A DNA stretch of 64,000 nucleotides from Bog-950 sp046329535 (GCA_046329535.1 JAXLUN010000001.1:1-64000), one strand, 5' to 3'. Numbered from the stretch's first letter, positions 51,149-61,003 are shown. Notes: generated by a model not told the origin, from the sequence alone. Made by a program: numbers and translations.

Positions 51149-52471
51149 ATGAAGAGCAAATTCCTCATTCCTTTTCTTGCGTTAGGTTTTGTTTGCTGCC
51201 TTGGGCTGTTCTACAATCCGGAACCGGCAGCGGTTGATACTTCCGGTTTTAATGCGGCCGATATAGGCTGGATGCTGACGGCCTCTTCGTTGGTTCTGCT
51301 CATGACCCCCGGTTTGTCATTTTTTTATGGCGGTATGGTGAGTAAGAAGAATATCATCAGTACCATGCTCCAGAGCTTTATTGCGCTGGGAGTTATTACT
51401 ATCCTGTTTGTGCTGGTGGGTTTCAGTCTGTGCTTTGGCGAAAGCTTTCATGGCCTGATAGGAAACCCGTTGACTTACTTCATGTTTCGCCATGTTGATT
51501 TGAATATAAATCCGGCCTTTTCACCTACCATTCCTTTTTTACTATTTGCCGTGTTTCAGTTGAAGTTTGCCATTATCACCCCGGCTTTGATTACCGGCAG
51601 CTTTGCCGAGCGGGTGAAGTTCAATGCCTATCTGCTGTTTATCTGTCTGTTCTCAATTTTCATTTATGCTCCGTTAGCTCACTGGACCTGGCATCCGGAA
51701 GGATTTCTGCGTAACTGGGGAGTGCTCGACTTTGCCGGTGGAACGGTAGTACACATGAGTGCCGGATATGCCGCGCTGGCAGGGGCTATGTTTCTTGGCA
51801 ACCGAACTTCTTTTGGCGATAACAAACATCAGGAGCCGGCCAACATACCTTTTGTGATTCTGGGCACCGGGATGCTTTGGTTTGGCTGGTTCGGATTTAA
51901 TGCGGGTTCTTCTTTAGGCGCTAACAGTACCGCGGTGCTGGCTTTTGCCACCACTATTATTGCCTCGGCAGCCGCGATGATTACCTGGATATTTTTCGAT
52001 GCTATACGAGGCAAGAAAGTTTCAGCGATGGGCGCTTGCATTGGTGCCGTTGTAGGTTTGGTGGCTATTACTCCGGCAGCCGGCTATGTCACTATTCCGC
52101 ATGCTTTGTTTATCGGCTTTGCCGCTTCCATTATCAGCAACCTGGCGGTAAGAGCGAAGAACAAATCGAATCTGGACGATACGCTGGATGTTTTCCCATG
52201 CCACGGAATTGGTGGTATAGTAGGAATGATTTTAACCGGAGTGTTTGCCAAAGATGTGGGGCTTTTCTATGGACATACCACTACTTTCTTCTACCACATG
52301 CTCACGCTGGTGATTGTGAGCATTTATACCTTTGGAGGCTCCTATCTGCTGTATATGATTACCGATAAGATTGTGCCTTTACGGGTGAGTCTGCAGGATG
52401 AAATTGACGGCTTGGATTACACACAGCACGGAGAAACCTACAAGCTGAAGAAGCCGGTTACAGGCGCTTAA
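51149..52471 (+). CDS. amt: Ammonium transporter Amt
   Basis: A 440-residue ammonium channel of the inner membrane, a trimer in known members. An N-terminal signal-like helix is followed by 11 helices. Family blocks seen are DIGWMLTASSLVLLMTPGLSFFYGGMV, ITPALITGSFAERVKF, DFAGGTVVHMSAGYAALAGA (first twin-pore His, with conserved Asp) and CHGIGGIVGMILTG (second His). The pore residues are intact. No PII (glnK) gene is adjacent, unlike the usual amtB pair. The gene converges on xerD with only 2 bp between stop codons. Confidence 0.95.
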   Translation: MKSKFLIPFLALGFVCCLGLFYNPEPAAVDTSGFNAADIGWMLTASSLVLLMTPGLSFFYGGMVSKKNIISTMLQSFIALGVITILFVLVGFSLCFGESFHGLIGNPLTYFMFRHVDLNINPAFSPTIPFLLFAVFQLKFAIITPALITGSFAERVKFNAYLLFICLFSIFIYAPLAHWTWHPEGFLRNWGVLDFAGGTVVHMSAGYAALAGAMFLGNRTSFGDNKHQEPANIPFVILGTGMLWFGWFGFNAGSSLGANSTAVLAFATTIIASAAAMITWIFFDAIRGKKVSAMGACIGAVVGLVAITPAAGYVTIPHALFIGFAASIISNLAVRAKNKSNLDDTLDVFPCHGIGGIVGMILTGVFAKDVGLFYGHTTTFFYHMLTLVIVSIYTFGGSYLLYMITDKIVPLRVSLQDEIDGLDYTQHGETYKLKKPVTGA

Positions 52472-52473
52472 TT

Positions 52474-53376
52474 TTATTGATAACGCGGATGAAACTGCAG
52501 GATAGTGCTGCGCAGATAGTCTCTGTCCAGGTGTGTATAAATCTCAGTCGTGGTAATGGATGCGTGTCCCAGCATTTCCTGAACGGCTCTTAAATCAGCT
52601 CCTCCTTCAATTAGATGGGTGGCAAACGAATGGCGGAAGGTGTGCGGAGAAATTACTTTCTGTAAGCCGATTTTGCCTGCGCATTCTTTGATAACCAGAA
52701 ACACATACATGCGCGTCAGTCCTTTTCCTCTGCGGTTCAGAAAAAGAAAATCTTCCTGCCCTTTTTGTATCGGCACATGCACCCGCACCTGATTTTTGTA
52801 TAGCTGTATATATTTTACTGCCTGAGAACCGATAGGAACCAATCGCTCTTTATCACCTTTACCCAGCACTTTAATAAACTCCACATCCAGAAACAGATTA
52901 GATATCTTGAGGGTAGTCAGCTCGCTGACCCGCAGGCCGCATCCATATAATACCTCCAGCATAGCTCGGTTGCGCATGCCTTCGGCAGTACTCAGGTCAA
53001 TAGAGTTAAGCAGGGCATTGATTTCTTCAACCGATAAGGTGTCGGGCAGTTTACGCGATAGCTTGGGTGCCGAAAGCAGTTCGGTAGGATTCACCGAAAT
53101 TACATCTTCCATTAAAAGATAGCGATAGAATGACCTTATGCCGGCAATAATGCGCGCTTGGGAAGTGGCATCAAAGCCCAGTTCGTTAATGGCCTTGATA
53201 AAACCTTCCAGATGCTTGAGCTCAATCTGCTCGGCACTCAGGTTCAGCTTTTCTGTTTCCAGATAGTTCACCAGTTTGCTGATATCGCGTACATAGGCTT
53301 CTACCGAGTTGGCAGAAAGTGATTTCTCCAATTGCAGATAGCTCTTAAAACCTTTGATATATGCCGACCAGCTCAT
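52474..53376 (-). CDS. xerD: Site-specific tyrosine recombinase XerD
   Basis: A 300-residue recombinase that resolves chromosome dimers at dif, with XerC. The N-terminal SAM-like domain begins YIKGFKSYLQLEKSLSANS. The catalytic residues are all present: Arg near 149 (GCGLRVSELTTL), Lys in the KVLGKGDKER hairpin, HTFRHSFATHL (His/Arg near 245), LGHAS, and Tyr in TEIYTHLD near 281. It lacks the extra helix between conserved patches II and III that marks integron integrases, so it is housekeeping and not the enzyme of the nearby cassette array. Confidence 0.93.
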   Translation of the reverse strand: MSWSAYIKGFKSYLQLEKSLSANSVEAYVRDISKLVNYLETEKLNLSAEQIELKHLEGFIKAINELGFDATSQARIIAGIRSFYRYLLMEDVISVNPTELLSAPKLSRKLPDTLSVEEINALLNSIDLSTAEGMRNRAMLEVLYGCGLRVSELTTLKISNLFLDVEFIKVLGKGDKERLVPIGSQAVKYIQLYKNQVRVHVPIQKGQEDFLFLNRRGKGLTRMYVFLVIKECAGKIGLQKVISPHTFRHSFATHLIEGGADLRAVQEMLGHASITTTEIYTHLDRDYLRSTILQFHPRYQ

Positions 53377-53432
53377 AAATAATTACCGGATGCTAATTAC
53401 GAAATACGAATTATGAAATGCAACTTTACCGC

Positions 53433-53855
53433 ATGAAGAAAAAAATCATCATCATCAACGGGCCCAACCTGAATCTGCTGGGCAAACGGGAACCTGATAT
53501 TTACGGGGACCTGAGCTTTGAAGAGTTTTTTACGGAAGTAAAGGATGTTTACAGCTATGATATTCAGCTGAGTTATTTTCAGTCGAACATTGAAGGTGAG
53601 TTAATCGATAAAATTCAGGAAGTAGGCTTCACCTATCACGGTATTATTCTGAATGCCGGTGGTTACACACATACCAGTGTAGCGTTGCGCGATGCGGTAG
53701 CAGCGGTAAAAACACCGGTGGTGGAAGTGCACATCAGCAATCCGTATGCCCGGGAAGAGTTTCGGCATCAGTCATTAATCAGTGGCGTATGTAAGGGAAT
53801 GATAGCCGGCTTTGGTATGGAAAGCTACGTGCTGGCACTGGATAGTTTTTTGTAA
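53433..53855 (+). CDS. aroQ: Type II 3-dehydroquinate dehydratase
   Basis: Third step of the shikimate pathway, dehydrating 3-dehydroquinate; a cytoplasmic dodecamer in known members. The opening IIIINGPNLNLLGKREPDIYG contains the conserved Asn-Leu-Asn and the Arg/Tyr of the flexible lid. ILNAGGYTHTSVALRDAV holds the NxGxxTH substrate-binding set, and VEVHISNPYAREEFRHQS carries the catalytic His. The ATG at 53433 (MKKKIIIING) fits the family length of about 140; the ATG at 53418 adds five residues. It is divergent from xerD. Confidence 0.95.
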   Translation: MKKKIIIINGPNLNLLGKREPDIYGDLSFEEFFTEVKDVYSYDIQLSYFQSNIEGELIDKIQEVGFTYHGIILNAGGYTHTSVALRDAVAAVKTPVVEVHISNPYAREEFRHQSLISGVCKGMIAGFGMESYVLALDSFL

Positions 53856-53905
53856 ACCCTTACAATGGGTGAATTTATTACCTAGAGATTTTCCTTCTAT
53901 AAAAC

Positions 53906-54673
53906 ATGAATGAGCAAACCAGAATAGGCATTATGGGCGCCATGCCCGAAGAAATTAATGGAGTAGTTGGTCTGCTTGATCAGGTAAGCCGGCAAACACT
54001 AGGTGACCGTGTTTATTATTCGGGCGAGATAAACAAGGTGCCGGTGGTAGTGGTTTTCAGCCGGTGGGGAAAAGTAGCGGCAGCGGCTACCGTAGCGGCT
54101 CTTATTCACGAATTCAAAATTACCGAACTGATTTTTACCGGAGTAGCCGGTGGTATACATCCGCACTTAAACATTGGAGATATTGTATTGGCCGAGCGTT
54201 TAATTCAGCATGATATGGATGCCCGTCCTTTAATGCAGCAATACGAAATACCTCTGCTGGGTCAAACTTTTTTTGAAGTCAATGCAGAATCATTAGCACG
54301 CGCTGATGGGGCGGTTAATCAGCTTCTAGAAAGCAAAAGGCTTCATCAGATTTTCAGCGCGGATATTCTGGCTGAGTTTAAGATGAGCCATCCACGCTTC
54401 TATAGGGGAGATATAGCCAGCGGTGACCGTTTTTTTGCCGGCCACGAGCATAAAGTCAATCTGCAGACTCAGCTACCTACCGTACTATGTGTTGAAATGG
54501 AGGGCGCAGCCGTGGCGCAGGTGTGTTTTGAATATCAGATTCCTTATGTGGTCATCCGTACTATTTCTGATGTTGCTGACGAACAATCTCATCTCGATTT
54601 CCCCCGCTTTATCAAATATGTTTCCAGTAAGTATTCAGTGGAGATTATTAAGAACATATTATCAGTCGCATAA
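53906..54673 (+). CDS. mtnN: 5'-methylthioadenosine/S-adenosylhomocysteine nucleosidase
   Basis: Cleaves adenine from MTA and SAH, a salvage and detoxification step. IGIMGAMPEEI at the N-terminus has the catalytic Glu. FTGVAGGIHPHLNIGD is the phosphorylase-fold core loop, CVEMEGAAVAQV the ribose-binding Met-Glu pair and TISDVADEQ the catalytic Asp. All key residues are intact, in contrast with the degenerate MqnB-like homologue at 48.1 kb. At 255 residues it is slightly longer than E. coli Pfs because of inserts near 110-160. Confidence 0.92.
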   Translation: MNEQTRIGIMGAMPEEINGVVGLLDQVSRQTLGDRVYYSGEINKVPVVVVFSRWGKVAAAATVAALIHEFKITELIFTGVAGGIHPHLNIGDIVLAERLIQHDMDARPLMQQYEIPLLGQTFFEVNAESLARADGAVNQLLESKRLHQIFSADILAEFKMSHPRFYRGDIASGDRFFAGHEHKVNLQTQLPTVLCVEMEGAAVAQVCFEYQIPYVVIRTISDVADEQSHLDFPRFIKYVSSKYSVEIIKNILSVA

Positions 54674-54843
54674 TAAGTCCCGGAATGAATGCTGCCCCGT
54701 TGTAACGGTAATATAGGTGTATGGCTTTCATCAGTTGGCAAAGCGTTTGCTCTCTGCCCCGATAAAGAGGCTGAATAGTATCTGTTGTGAAAAATCCCTT
54801 TACCGGTATCAGTGGCAGAATGAGTGGTAGGGCTTTTGTTATT

Positions 54844-55299
54844 CTAGCTGGCACGTCCTAATTGTCTTTCTTTTGTTGACAGAGTAATAATTTTAAGCGG
54901 GTCTCTAAATACTTCCTTATGTTCCAATAACATTTCACGTAAGGAGATAATCTTGCGCAGCAAGTCAAGCCCGGTATGGTCGCAATAGTTGAAGCTAAAC
55001 CAGTTAGTAGCCGAGGCCACCGAAACCGGAAAACAGACCTTGTTGTTTTTGTAATAGGTTTCGCCAAACAACATATTCAGACTTGGAATGAAAGATTTGG
55101 CATGCACATATTTTTCGGGATACTCTAACCGATGAATAAGCTGTTCATAGTCTCCTTTAGATATACTGAAGGTATCATGCCACATAATTTTGAGGTCGTT
55201 TTCTACTATCAGCAAAAAGTCCATATCAGATGTTTCCGATAAATGGTTTCTGGTTATCTGGAGCGAAGAGTTTTGTTCGTCATCAATGAAAAATATCAT
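54844..55299 (-). CDS. Hypothetical protein, 151 aa
   Basis: Not recognised. It is a soluble protein without signal peptide. It opens with beta strands (MIFFIDDEQNSSLQITRN), has a W-rich middle (ENDLKIMWHDTF, SATNWFSFNY) and a final helix rich in L, E and K. It is a stand-alone gene between mtnN and the beta-oxidation operon. Flanking intervals of 170 and 210 bp hold no other gene that I can see. The AT-rich codon use is plausible for the genome. Confidence 0.55.
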   Translation of the reverse strand: MIFFIDDEQNSSLQITRNHLSETSDMDFLLIVENDLKIMWHDTFSISKGDYEQLIHRLEYPEKYVHAKSFIPSLNMLFGETYYKNNKVCFPVSVASATNWFSFNYCDHTGLDLLRKIISLREMLLEHKEVFRDPLKIITLSTKERQLGRAS

Positions 55300-55454
55300 A
55301 GGATAGTTTTGAATAACGATACGCTTATTTTCCGGCTATAGTTTGGTTTATGTGGGCATTATTTACAACCTTTAAGCTGTGTGTTACCTGGTAAGGGCGG
55401 TATTACAAATGATGACTTGTGTAATACAAAAGAACGTCTGTGTCTTTGATTGAA

Positions 55455-55497
55455 AAAAAACAGGCGCGTAGAGTTAAACTCCCGCGCCTGTTTTACT
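55455..55497. terminator. Terminator of the beta-oxidation operon
   Basis: AAAACAGGCGCG (55457-55468) pairs with CGCGCCTGTTTT (55483-55494), a perfect 12-bp stem with a 14-base loop and poly-A/T flanks. It lies 20 bp beyond the stop of the hydratase/dehydrogenase gene. Confidence 0.88.
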
Positions 55498-55516
55498 TCA
55501 ATAGGTTGGTTTTGTA

Positions 55517-57652
55517 TTAATTAAACTCCTTGCCTTCGGCCGCCATTTTATTCAGCAGTGCCGGTACGGCAAACCTATCACCGTATTGGCTGGCCAATTC
55601 TTGCGCACGGGCAACAAATTCAGCAACCCCATAATCGTTTATGTATTGCAATGTTCCTCCTTTAAACGGAGCAAAGCCCCACCCGAATATAGAACCGATG
55701 TTGGCATCGGGCACGTTGCGCAACACACCTTCTTCGAGACATCGAACTGTTTCAATACATTGAATGAACATCATTCTCTCAATCATCTCTTTACCGGGTA
55801 GTTGTTTCTTTTCCGGAAAGTTTTCTTGAAGTCCGCTCCACAAATGTTTTTTACCACCATCTTTCGGATACTCATAGAAACCGCCACCGGCTGCTTTGCC
55901 TACCCGGTTTAATTCATAAACCATTTTGTCAATGGCCTTGTAAGCATGATGAGCTGGAACCTCCTTGCCTTCGGCTTTAAAATCTTCAATGGTTTGTTTG
56001 CGGATATGGTCAATCAGTTTCAGACTCACCTCATCGGTTAATGCCAAGGGGCCTACGGGCATACCGGCCTGTAGCCCGGCTGCTTCAATTGCGCGGGCAT
56101 TGTTGCCCTCCTCTAACAAAGCAATACCTTCCAACACATAGGTAGCAAACACGCGCGAGGTATAAAATCCGCGTGAGTCGTTTACAACAATGGGTGTTTT
56201 CTTGATTGTTTTGACAAAATCGAAAGCACGGGCCAGGGTTTCATCGCTGGTATCTTTACCAACAATAATTTCTACCAAAGGCATTTTATCGGCCGGAGAG
56301 AAGAAGTGTAAGCCGATAAAGTTTTTGGGTCTGCAGGAAGCTGCTGCCAAACCGGTAATAGGTAGGGTAGAAGTATTGGATGCAAATACTCCTGCCGGAT
56401 TCATTTGTGCTTCGGCTTCTTTGGTTACACCGGCTTTCAGTTCACGGTTTTCAAATACAGCCTCAATAATTAAATCACAACCTTTCAAATCATCGGCCGA
56501 TGCAGTGGCTTTAATACGGTTTAATACTTCCTGCGCTTTTTCCTGAGTCATTTTGCCGCGGCTTACGCGTTTCTTCAAAATGTTTTCGGAATACGCTTTG
56601 CCCTTGTCTGCACCTTCCTGCGTAACATCTTTCAGTACGGTTTCAATACCGCTGATAGCCGAGCAGTAAGCAATAGCACTGCCCATCATACCGGCACCCA
56701 ATACACCAACTTTATTGAAGTCTCCTTTTACATCCACTTTGGGGCGGCTGTTACCTGCATTAATAGCATTCAATTGCTGCCAAAATACCCGAATCATATT
56801 TTTGGCCACATTGCCGGTTGCCAAACCCGCAAAGTATCTCGATTCAATTCTGGAAGCTGTATCGAAATCAACCATGGCACCTTCTACGGCAGTACTCATA
56901 ATGGCCAAAGGAGCCGGGTAATTATTGTATGTCTTTTTCGCCAGCACAGCCGGTGCTACGGGTAGCATTTGGGCTACTTTCGGATTGGTAGGTGCTCCAC
57001 CGGGAATTTTAAAACCATCGGTGTCCCAAGGCTGCTTAGCCGATTTATTTTCCAATACCCAGGCTTTAGCCTTGGCTAGTAAGTCTTCTTTGTCTTTAGC
57101 CAGTTCATGAATCAAACCATCGTTCAGGGCATTTTTAGGAGCTACTTTTTTACCTTCGGTTAAATAAGCAAAAGCTGGTTGTAACCCGATTAACCGAACC
57201 AAACGGGTTACTCCACCGGCAGCGGGCAATAGGCCCAAAGTAACTTCGGGCAGACCGATTTGAATTTTTGGATTGTCAATCGCTATTCTGCGATGACAGG
57301 CCAGCGGAATTTCAAAACCTGCGCCCAAAGCAGTACCGTTGATAGCCGCCACCACCGGTTTGCCCTGTGTTTCTATGTATCGAAGCCCGGCTTTAAACTC
57401 CTCAGCCTGATTAAAAAAGTTTTGTGCTGATGTTTCCTTAAACATCTCATCAATATCGGCTCCGGCAAAGAATGTTTCCTTAGCCGAAGTAATGATAATG
57501 CCTCGAATGTTCTCTTTATCGGCTTTCAGTTTTTCCAGGGTGCTTCTGAATGCTTCACCAAATGCCTGGTTCAGTATGTTGGCGCTTCTGGTTGGATTGT
57601 CGAGGGTGAGGGTAACAATTCCCTGTTCGTCTTTTGAATAATTTATAGCCAT
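55517..57652 (-). CDS. Bifunctional enoyl-CoA hydratase/3-hydroxyacyl-CoA dehydrogenase (FadB/FadJ type)
   Basis: Alpha subunit of the fatty-acid beta-oxidation complex, 711 residues. The N-terminal crotonase domain (about 1-190) shows GIIITSAKETFFAGADI and LPEVTLGLLPAAGGVTRLVRL, with oxyanion glycines and the catalytic Glu region. The dehydrogenase half has a Rossmann motif GVLGAGMMGSAIAY near 319, then ASNTSTLPIT and IGLHFFSPADKMPLVEII with the catalytic His, and a duplicated C-terminal 3HCDH helical domain. The thiolase gene lies 33 bp upstream in the same operon, completing the alpha/beta pair. Confidence 0.94.
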   Translation of the reverse strand: MAINYSKDEQGIVTLTLDNPTRSANILNQAFGEAFRSTLEKLKADKENIRGIIITSAKETFFAGADIDEMFKETSAQNFFNQAEEFKAGLRYIETQGKPVVAAINGTALGAGFEIPLACHRRIAIDNPKIQIGLPEVTLGLLPAAGGVTRLVRLIGLQPAFAYLTEGKKVAPKNALNDGLIHELAKDKEDLLAKAKAWVLENKSAKQPWDTDGFKIPGGAPTNPKVAQMLPVAPAVLAKKTYNNYPAPLAIMSTAVEGAMVDFDTASRIESRYFAGLATGNVAKNMIRVFWQQLNAINAGNSRPKVDVKGDFNKVGVLGAGMMGSAIAYCSAISGIETVLKDVTQEGADKGKAYSENILKKRVSRGKMTQEKAQEVLNRIKATASADDLKGCDLIIEAVFENRELKAGVTKEAEAQMNPAGVFASNTSTLPITGLAAASCRPKNFIGLHFFSPADKMPLVEIIVGKDTSDETLARAFDFVKTIKKTPIVVNDSRGFYTSRVFATYVLEGIALLEEGNNARAIEAAGLQAGMPVGPLALTDEVSLKLIDHIRKQTIEDFKAEGKEVPAHHAYKAIDKMVYELNRVGKAAGGGFYEYPKDGGKKHLWSGLQENFPEKKQLPGKEMIERMMFIQCIETVRCLEEGVLRNVPDANIGSIFGWGFAPFKGGTLQYINDYGVAEFVARAQELASQYGDRFAVPALLNKMAAEGKEFN

Positions 57653-57685
57653 GTTGGAATATTAATTTTAAGGTTTTGGTAAGAT

Positions 57686-58894
57686 TTAGATTCTTTCAAT
57701 AATAGTTGCCACTCCCATTCCCCCGCCAACACAAAGTGTAACAAGCCCGGTTGATTGATTGGTTCTTTCCAACTCATCTAGCACGGTTCCTAAAAGGATA
57801 GAGCCGGTTGCCCCCAGCGGGTGACCCATGGCAATGGCACCTCCGTTTACGTTCAGTTTAGAATCATCAATATTTAACTCCCGCTGAAATTTAAGAACGG
57901 CTGATGCGAAGGCTTCGTTCATTTCAAACAGGTCAATGTCTTTAGCGGTCATACCGGCAATCTTCAAAGCTTTATTAGCCGAGAATGAAGGACCTGTAAG
58001 CATGATAGTTGAATCAGCTGAGGTTACAGCAGCCGAAACTACTTTAGCCCGCGGTTTTAATCCTAATCTTTCACCGGTTTCTTTAGAGCCTACCAAGGTT
58101 AAAGCAGCCCCATCAACAATACCCGAAGAGTTACCCGGGTGGTGTACATGATTGATATTTTCTACCTGTGTATATTTCAGCATCGCCACGGCATCAAATC
58201 CCAAGTCGCCCATCATGGCAAAACTAGGACTCAGTTTCTGCATAGCTTCCATCGAAGCATCTTCGCGAATGGTTTCATCGTTATCCAGTATCATCAAGCC
58301 ATTCTGGTCTACTACCGGAATAATGGATTTACTGAAGTAGCCATGCTTACGGGCAAATGCCGCTTTTTTGTGCGAGTTAAGTGCGTAAGTATCTACCGTT
58401 TCTCTGGTAAAGCCTTCTATGGTAGCAATTAAATCGGCTGAAATACCCTGCGGTATAAAACCTAAACGGGAATTTACAGCAGGGTCGCTGTACCAGGCAC
58501 CGCCATCGCTTCCCATCGGGTTGCGGCTCATGCTTTCAATACCACCGGACACTACTAAGCCTTCCCATCCGCTGCGAACTTTCATAGCTGCCAAATTGAT
58601 AGCTTCTAAACCCGAAGAGCAGAAGCGGTTGATTTGCATACCCGATACCACTTCATCCCATCCGGCCAGGGCAGGTGCAAATTTGGCAATATCGCCACCC
58701 TGTTCACCAACCGGAGTCACACAACCTAATACCACATCATCTACCTGCGAGGTGTCAAATTCTCCGTTGCGTTGATGCAGAGCGCGAAACAACTGTGCCA
58801 GTAAATCAATAGGTTTTACTTCATACAGCGAACCGGTTTTCTTTCCACGGCCTCGCGGGGTTCTTATCGAATCGAAAATGTAGGCGTCTTTCAT
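57686..58894 (-). CDS. Acetyl-CoA C-acyltransferase (thiolase, FadA/FadI type)
   Basis: A 402-residue thiolase that cleaves 3-ketoacyl-CoA in the last step of beta-oxidation. The nucleophile Cys is in NRFCSSGLEAINLA near 88, the His in NGGAIAMGHPLGATGS near 355, and the second Cys in VTLCVGGGMGVATIIE near the C-terminus. The ring is complete. It is the first enzyme gene of the operon, with the hydratase/dehydrogenase downstream and the TetR regulator 37 bp upstream on the same strand. Confidence 0.94.
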   Translation of the reverse strand: MKDAYIFDSIRTPRGRGKKTGSLYEVKPIDLLAQLFRALHQRNGEFDTSQVDDVVLGCVTPVGEQGGDIAKFAPALAGWDEVVSGMQINRFCSSGLEAINLAAMKVRSGWEGLVVSGGIESMSRNPMGSDGGAWYSDPAVNSRLGFIPQGISADLIATIEGFTRETVDTYALNSHKKAAFARKHGYFSKSIIPVVDQNGLMILDNDETIREDASMEAMQKLSPSFAMMGDLGFDAVAMLKYTQVENINHVHHPGNSSGIVDGAALTLVGSKETGERLGLKPRAKVVSAAVTSADSTIMLTGPSFSANKALKIAGMTAKDIDLFEMNEAFASAVLKFQRELNIDDSKLNVNGGAIAMGHPLGATGSILLGTVLDELERTNQSTGLVTLCVGGGMGVATIIERI

Positions 58895-58931
58895 TCTTGT
58901 TGATTGATTTAATTAGGTTAATAGTTTGTAT

Positions 58932-59516
58932 TTATTTATGGTGAACTCCGTTAAGCAAAAGGTCGGCAAATATCACCGATATCTCTTCAATAGATAGTTT
59001 GTGCTTTACATGATACCAGCGGTAACTCCAGTTGAGCATACCCAGTATGCCTTTTACAATGACCTTGTAGTTGGCATCCTGCCGGAAGGCTCCGCTCTTA
59101 ACTCCTTCGCTGAATATTTCGAGCCAGCCGTTTTCATACACTTTCATCAGTTGAAAAATGTCTTTGTCGGAGGTCTTGTTGATGAGTTCTAAATCCTCGC
59201 TGATAAAAATGCCGAAAGCATCCAGATTGTTGTGAAACAAGCGAAGATGGCTTTCAATACACAATCTTATCTTTTCGGCAGGAGTGTGTTGAGTATCCTG
59301 AATACTACTAAGCAGGTCTACACTCTGCTCCAGAATATCTTCCACCAGGCCTTTCAGTAAATCTTCTTTGGTGGTTATGTAGTAGTACAAACTGCCCTTC
59401 TGCATGTTTAATGCATCGGCAATGTCCTGAATGCGTGTGGCGTGATACCCTTTGGTACGGAAAACCTTGGCAGCAACTTTAAGAATTTGAGTTTTTTTCA
59501 GATCGTGTTTAATCAC
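58932..59516 (-). CDS. TetR-family regulator of the beta-oxidation genes
   Basis: A 194-residue repressor. The N-terminal HTH is clear (KVAAKVFRTKGYHATRIQDIADALNMQKGSLYYYITTKEDLL). The C-terminal helical ligand domain is long and hydrophobic, as in FadR/KstR-like TetR members that bind acyl-CoA. It is the first gene of the operon regulator-thiolase-FadB/J, so it probably controls its own operon and responds to acyl-CoA. I did not find a clear operator palindrome upstream. Confidence 0.87.
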   Translation of the reverse strand: MIKHDLKKTQILKVAAKVFRTKGYHATRIQDIADALNMQKGSLYYYITTKEDLLKGLVEDILEQSVDLLSSIQDTQHTPAEKIRLCIESHLRLFHNNLDAFGIFISEDLELINKTSDKDIFQLMKVYENGWLEIFSEGVKSGAFRQDANYKVIVKGILGMLNWSYRWYHVKHKLSIEEISVIFADLLLNGVHHK

Positions 59517-59579
59517 AAAGCAATGATAGATTTAATGGCACTAAATTCAAACCGCTGTTCGAAATTTGTTTTCAACAGG

Positions 59580-60812
59580 CTAAGTTGCCTGTAAATTTCT
59601 AATGCGCTGTAAAAGTGTAGGGTGAGAATAATTAAAGAAAACATAAGCAGGATGCGGCTGCAGATTGCTCAAATGATTAACAGATAACTTCTTTAACCCC
59701 GAGATAAGTGGTTGCGCACTGTAAGTTTCTTTGGCGTAATTGTCGGCCTCATATTCATTCTTTCGGCTAAACACGTTCATCAGCAGACCGGTGATAATGG
59801 AGATAGGGGAATAGAGCAGCGAAAAAGTAACCAGCGAAAGATGAAAGGAGTTTTGTGTTGCGCCCAATACTTCGGCCATTAAGGGATATGCCGCCAGCAA
59901 TCCGAAAACAAAAAACAAAATGCCCATCTGTAATACGGAGATGACCATGCTTTGCAGCACGTGTTTCTTCTTATAATGACCTACTTCATGAGCCAGCACG
60001 GCTGTAATCTCATCCGTGTTCATATCATTTATCAGATTGTCGTAGAGAACAATGTTTTTTCTATTGCCCAGTCCGCTGAAAAAGGCATTGGCCTTCGTGC
60101 TCCGTTTAGAACCATCCATAACCATGATGTTGGTTAATGGAAACTTTACTTTGGCCGCGTATTGCTCAATGCGGTTGCGGAGTTCACCGCTTTCTAAAGG
60201 TGTAAGTTTATTGAATATGGGTAGCAGAAGGTTGGTATAAAACATAGCCACCAGAATAGAAATGCCGGAAACCAAAGCCCAGGCAGCCAGCCAGAATTTA
60301 TCGCCCAGAACTCCATAGAGAAAAGTGAGCAGGGAAATTATTCCACCACCTAATATTACTCCAAGTGCAAGCCCTTTCAGTTTATCAGTTACATAAAGGG
60401 TGGGCGTCATTTTATTAAACCCGAATTTCTCTTCTATAACGAAGGTAGAATACAGGTCGAAGGGCAGCGAGATGACACTGCTGGCAAAAGAAAGAATACC
60501 CAGAAATATCAATGCTTGTAACACGGGTGATTCACTAATACTTCTGGCTATCGTATCTACCCAGGCAAAACCACCCCAATACAGAAAGGCCAAGGAGGTA
60601 ATAAGCGAAACAACTCCTGAAATGGTTCCTATCTTGTTATTGGCTACGGCATATTCTTTCGCCTCGGCATATTTTTTTGAGTCATACAGGTCTTTCACTT
60701 CATCCGGCAATGGTTTATCCCACGTTTTCATGTTGAGCCACGATAATGTTTTGGATAAAACAAATTCAAAAGCAATGAAGGCCATGATGAGGTAAAGAAT
60801 AGTTTGCGCCAC
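59580..60812 (-). CDS. M48 family CAAX-protease-like zinc metallopeptidase
   Basis: A 410-residue Ste24-type membrane peptidase. VLAHEVGHYKKKH near 275-287 is the zinc motif HExxH, and the third ligand Glu lies in FSRKNEYEADNYA near 353. Several transmembrane helices surround the active site, and a long N-terminal part (about 1-170) precedes it, as in CAAX prenyl protease 1 homologues. Prenylated substrates are not expected in bacteria; the likely role is membrane-protein quality control. It is a single gene, upstream of no operon partner. Confidence 0.9.
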   Translation of the reverse strand: MAQTILYLIMAFIAFEFVLSKTLSWLNMKTWDKPLPDEVKDLYDSKKYAEAKEYAVANNKIGTISGVVSLITSLAFLYWGGFAWVDTIARSISESPVLQALIFLGILSFASSVISLPFDLYSTFVIEEKFGFNKMTPTLYVTDKLKGLALGVILGGGIISLLTFLYGVLGDKFWLAAWALVSGISILVAMFYTNLLLPIFNKLTPLESGELRNRIEQYAAKVKFPLTNIMVMDGSKRSTKANAFFSGLGNRKNIVLYDNLINDMNTDEITAVLAHEVGHYKKKHVLQSMVISVLQMGILFFVFGLLAAYPLMAEVLGATQNSFHLSLVTFSLLYSPISIITGLLMNVFSRKNEYEADNYAKETYSAQPLISGLKKLSVNHLSNLQPHPAYVFFNYSHPTLLQRIRNLQAT

Positions 60813-61003
60813 GCTGAAAAATTTGCGCTAAAATAATTTTATTGCTTGCAGATTTGCCTGGTGATGGCGCTTCAATCGCTAGTTTTCGCCTTCGTTGGTC
60901 TATAATGCCAAAACCAGCCCAGCCCTTGTTGCCTGTTATCACCAACAACAGCAGGGCAGCCAACCGGTAAACTAAGTGTTTCATTTTTCGCTTGCTTCGT
61001 GGG

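Noticed and set aside
52474..53376. Tyrosine recombinase as the integrase of the cassette array
   Set aside because: It has the plain XerD layout and lacks the extra helix of integron integrases; it is 5 kb away and converges on amt. I treat it as housekeeping XerD.
60766..60984. 72-residue minus-strand frame with a signal-like N-terminus (MKHLVYRLAALLLL)
   Set aside because: It overlaps the M48 protease start by 47 bp and loses protein character after about 40 residues; it is possibly a remnant but not supportable as a gene.
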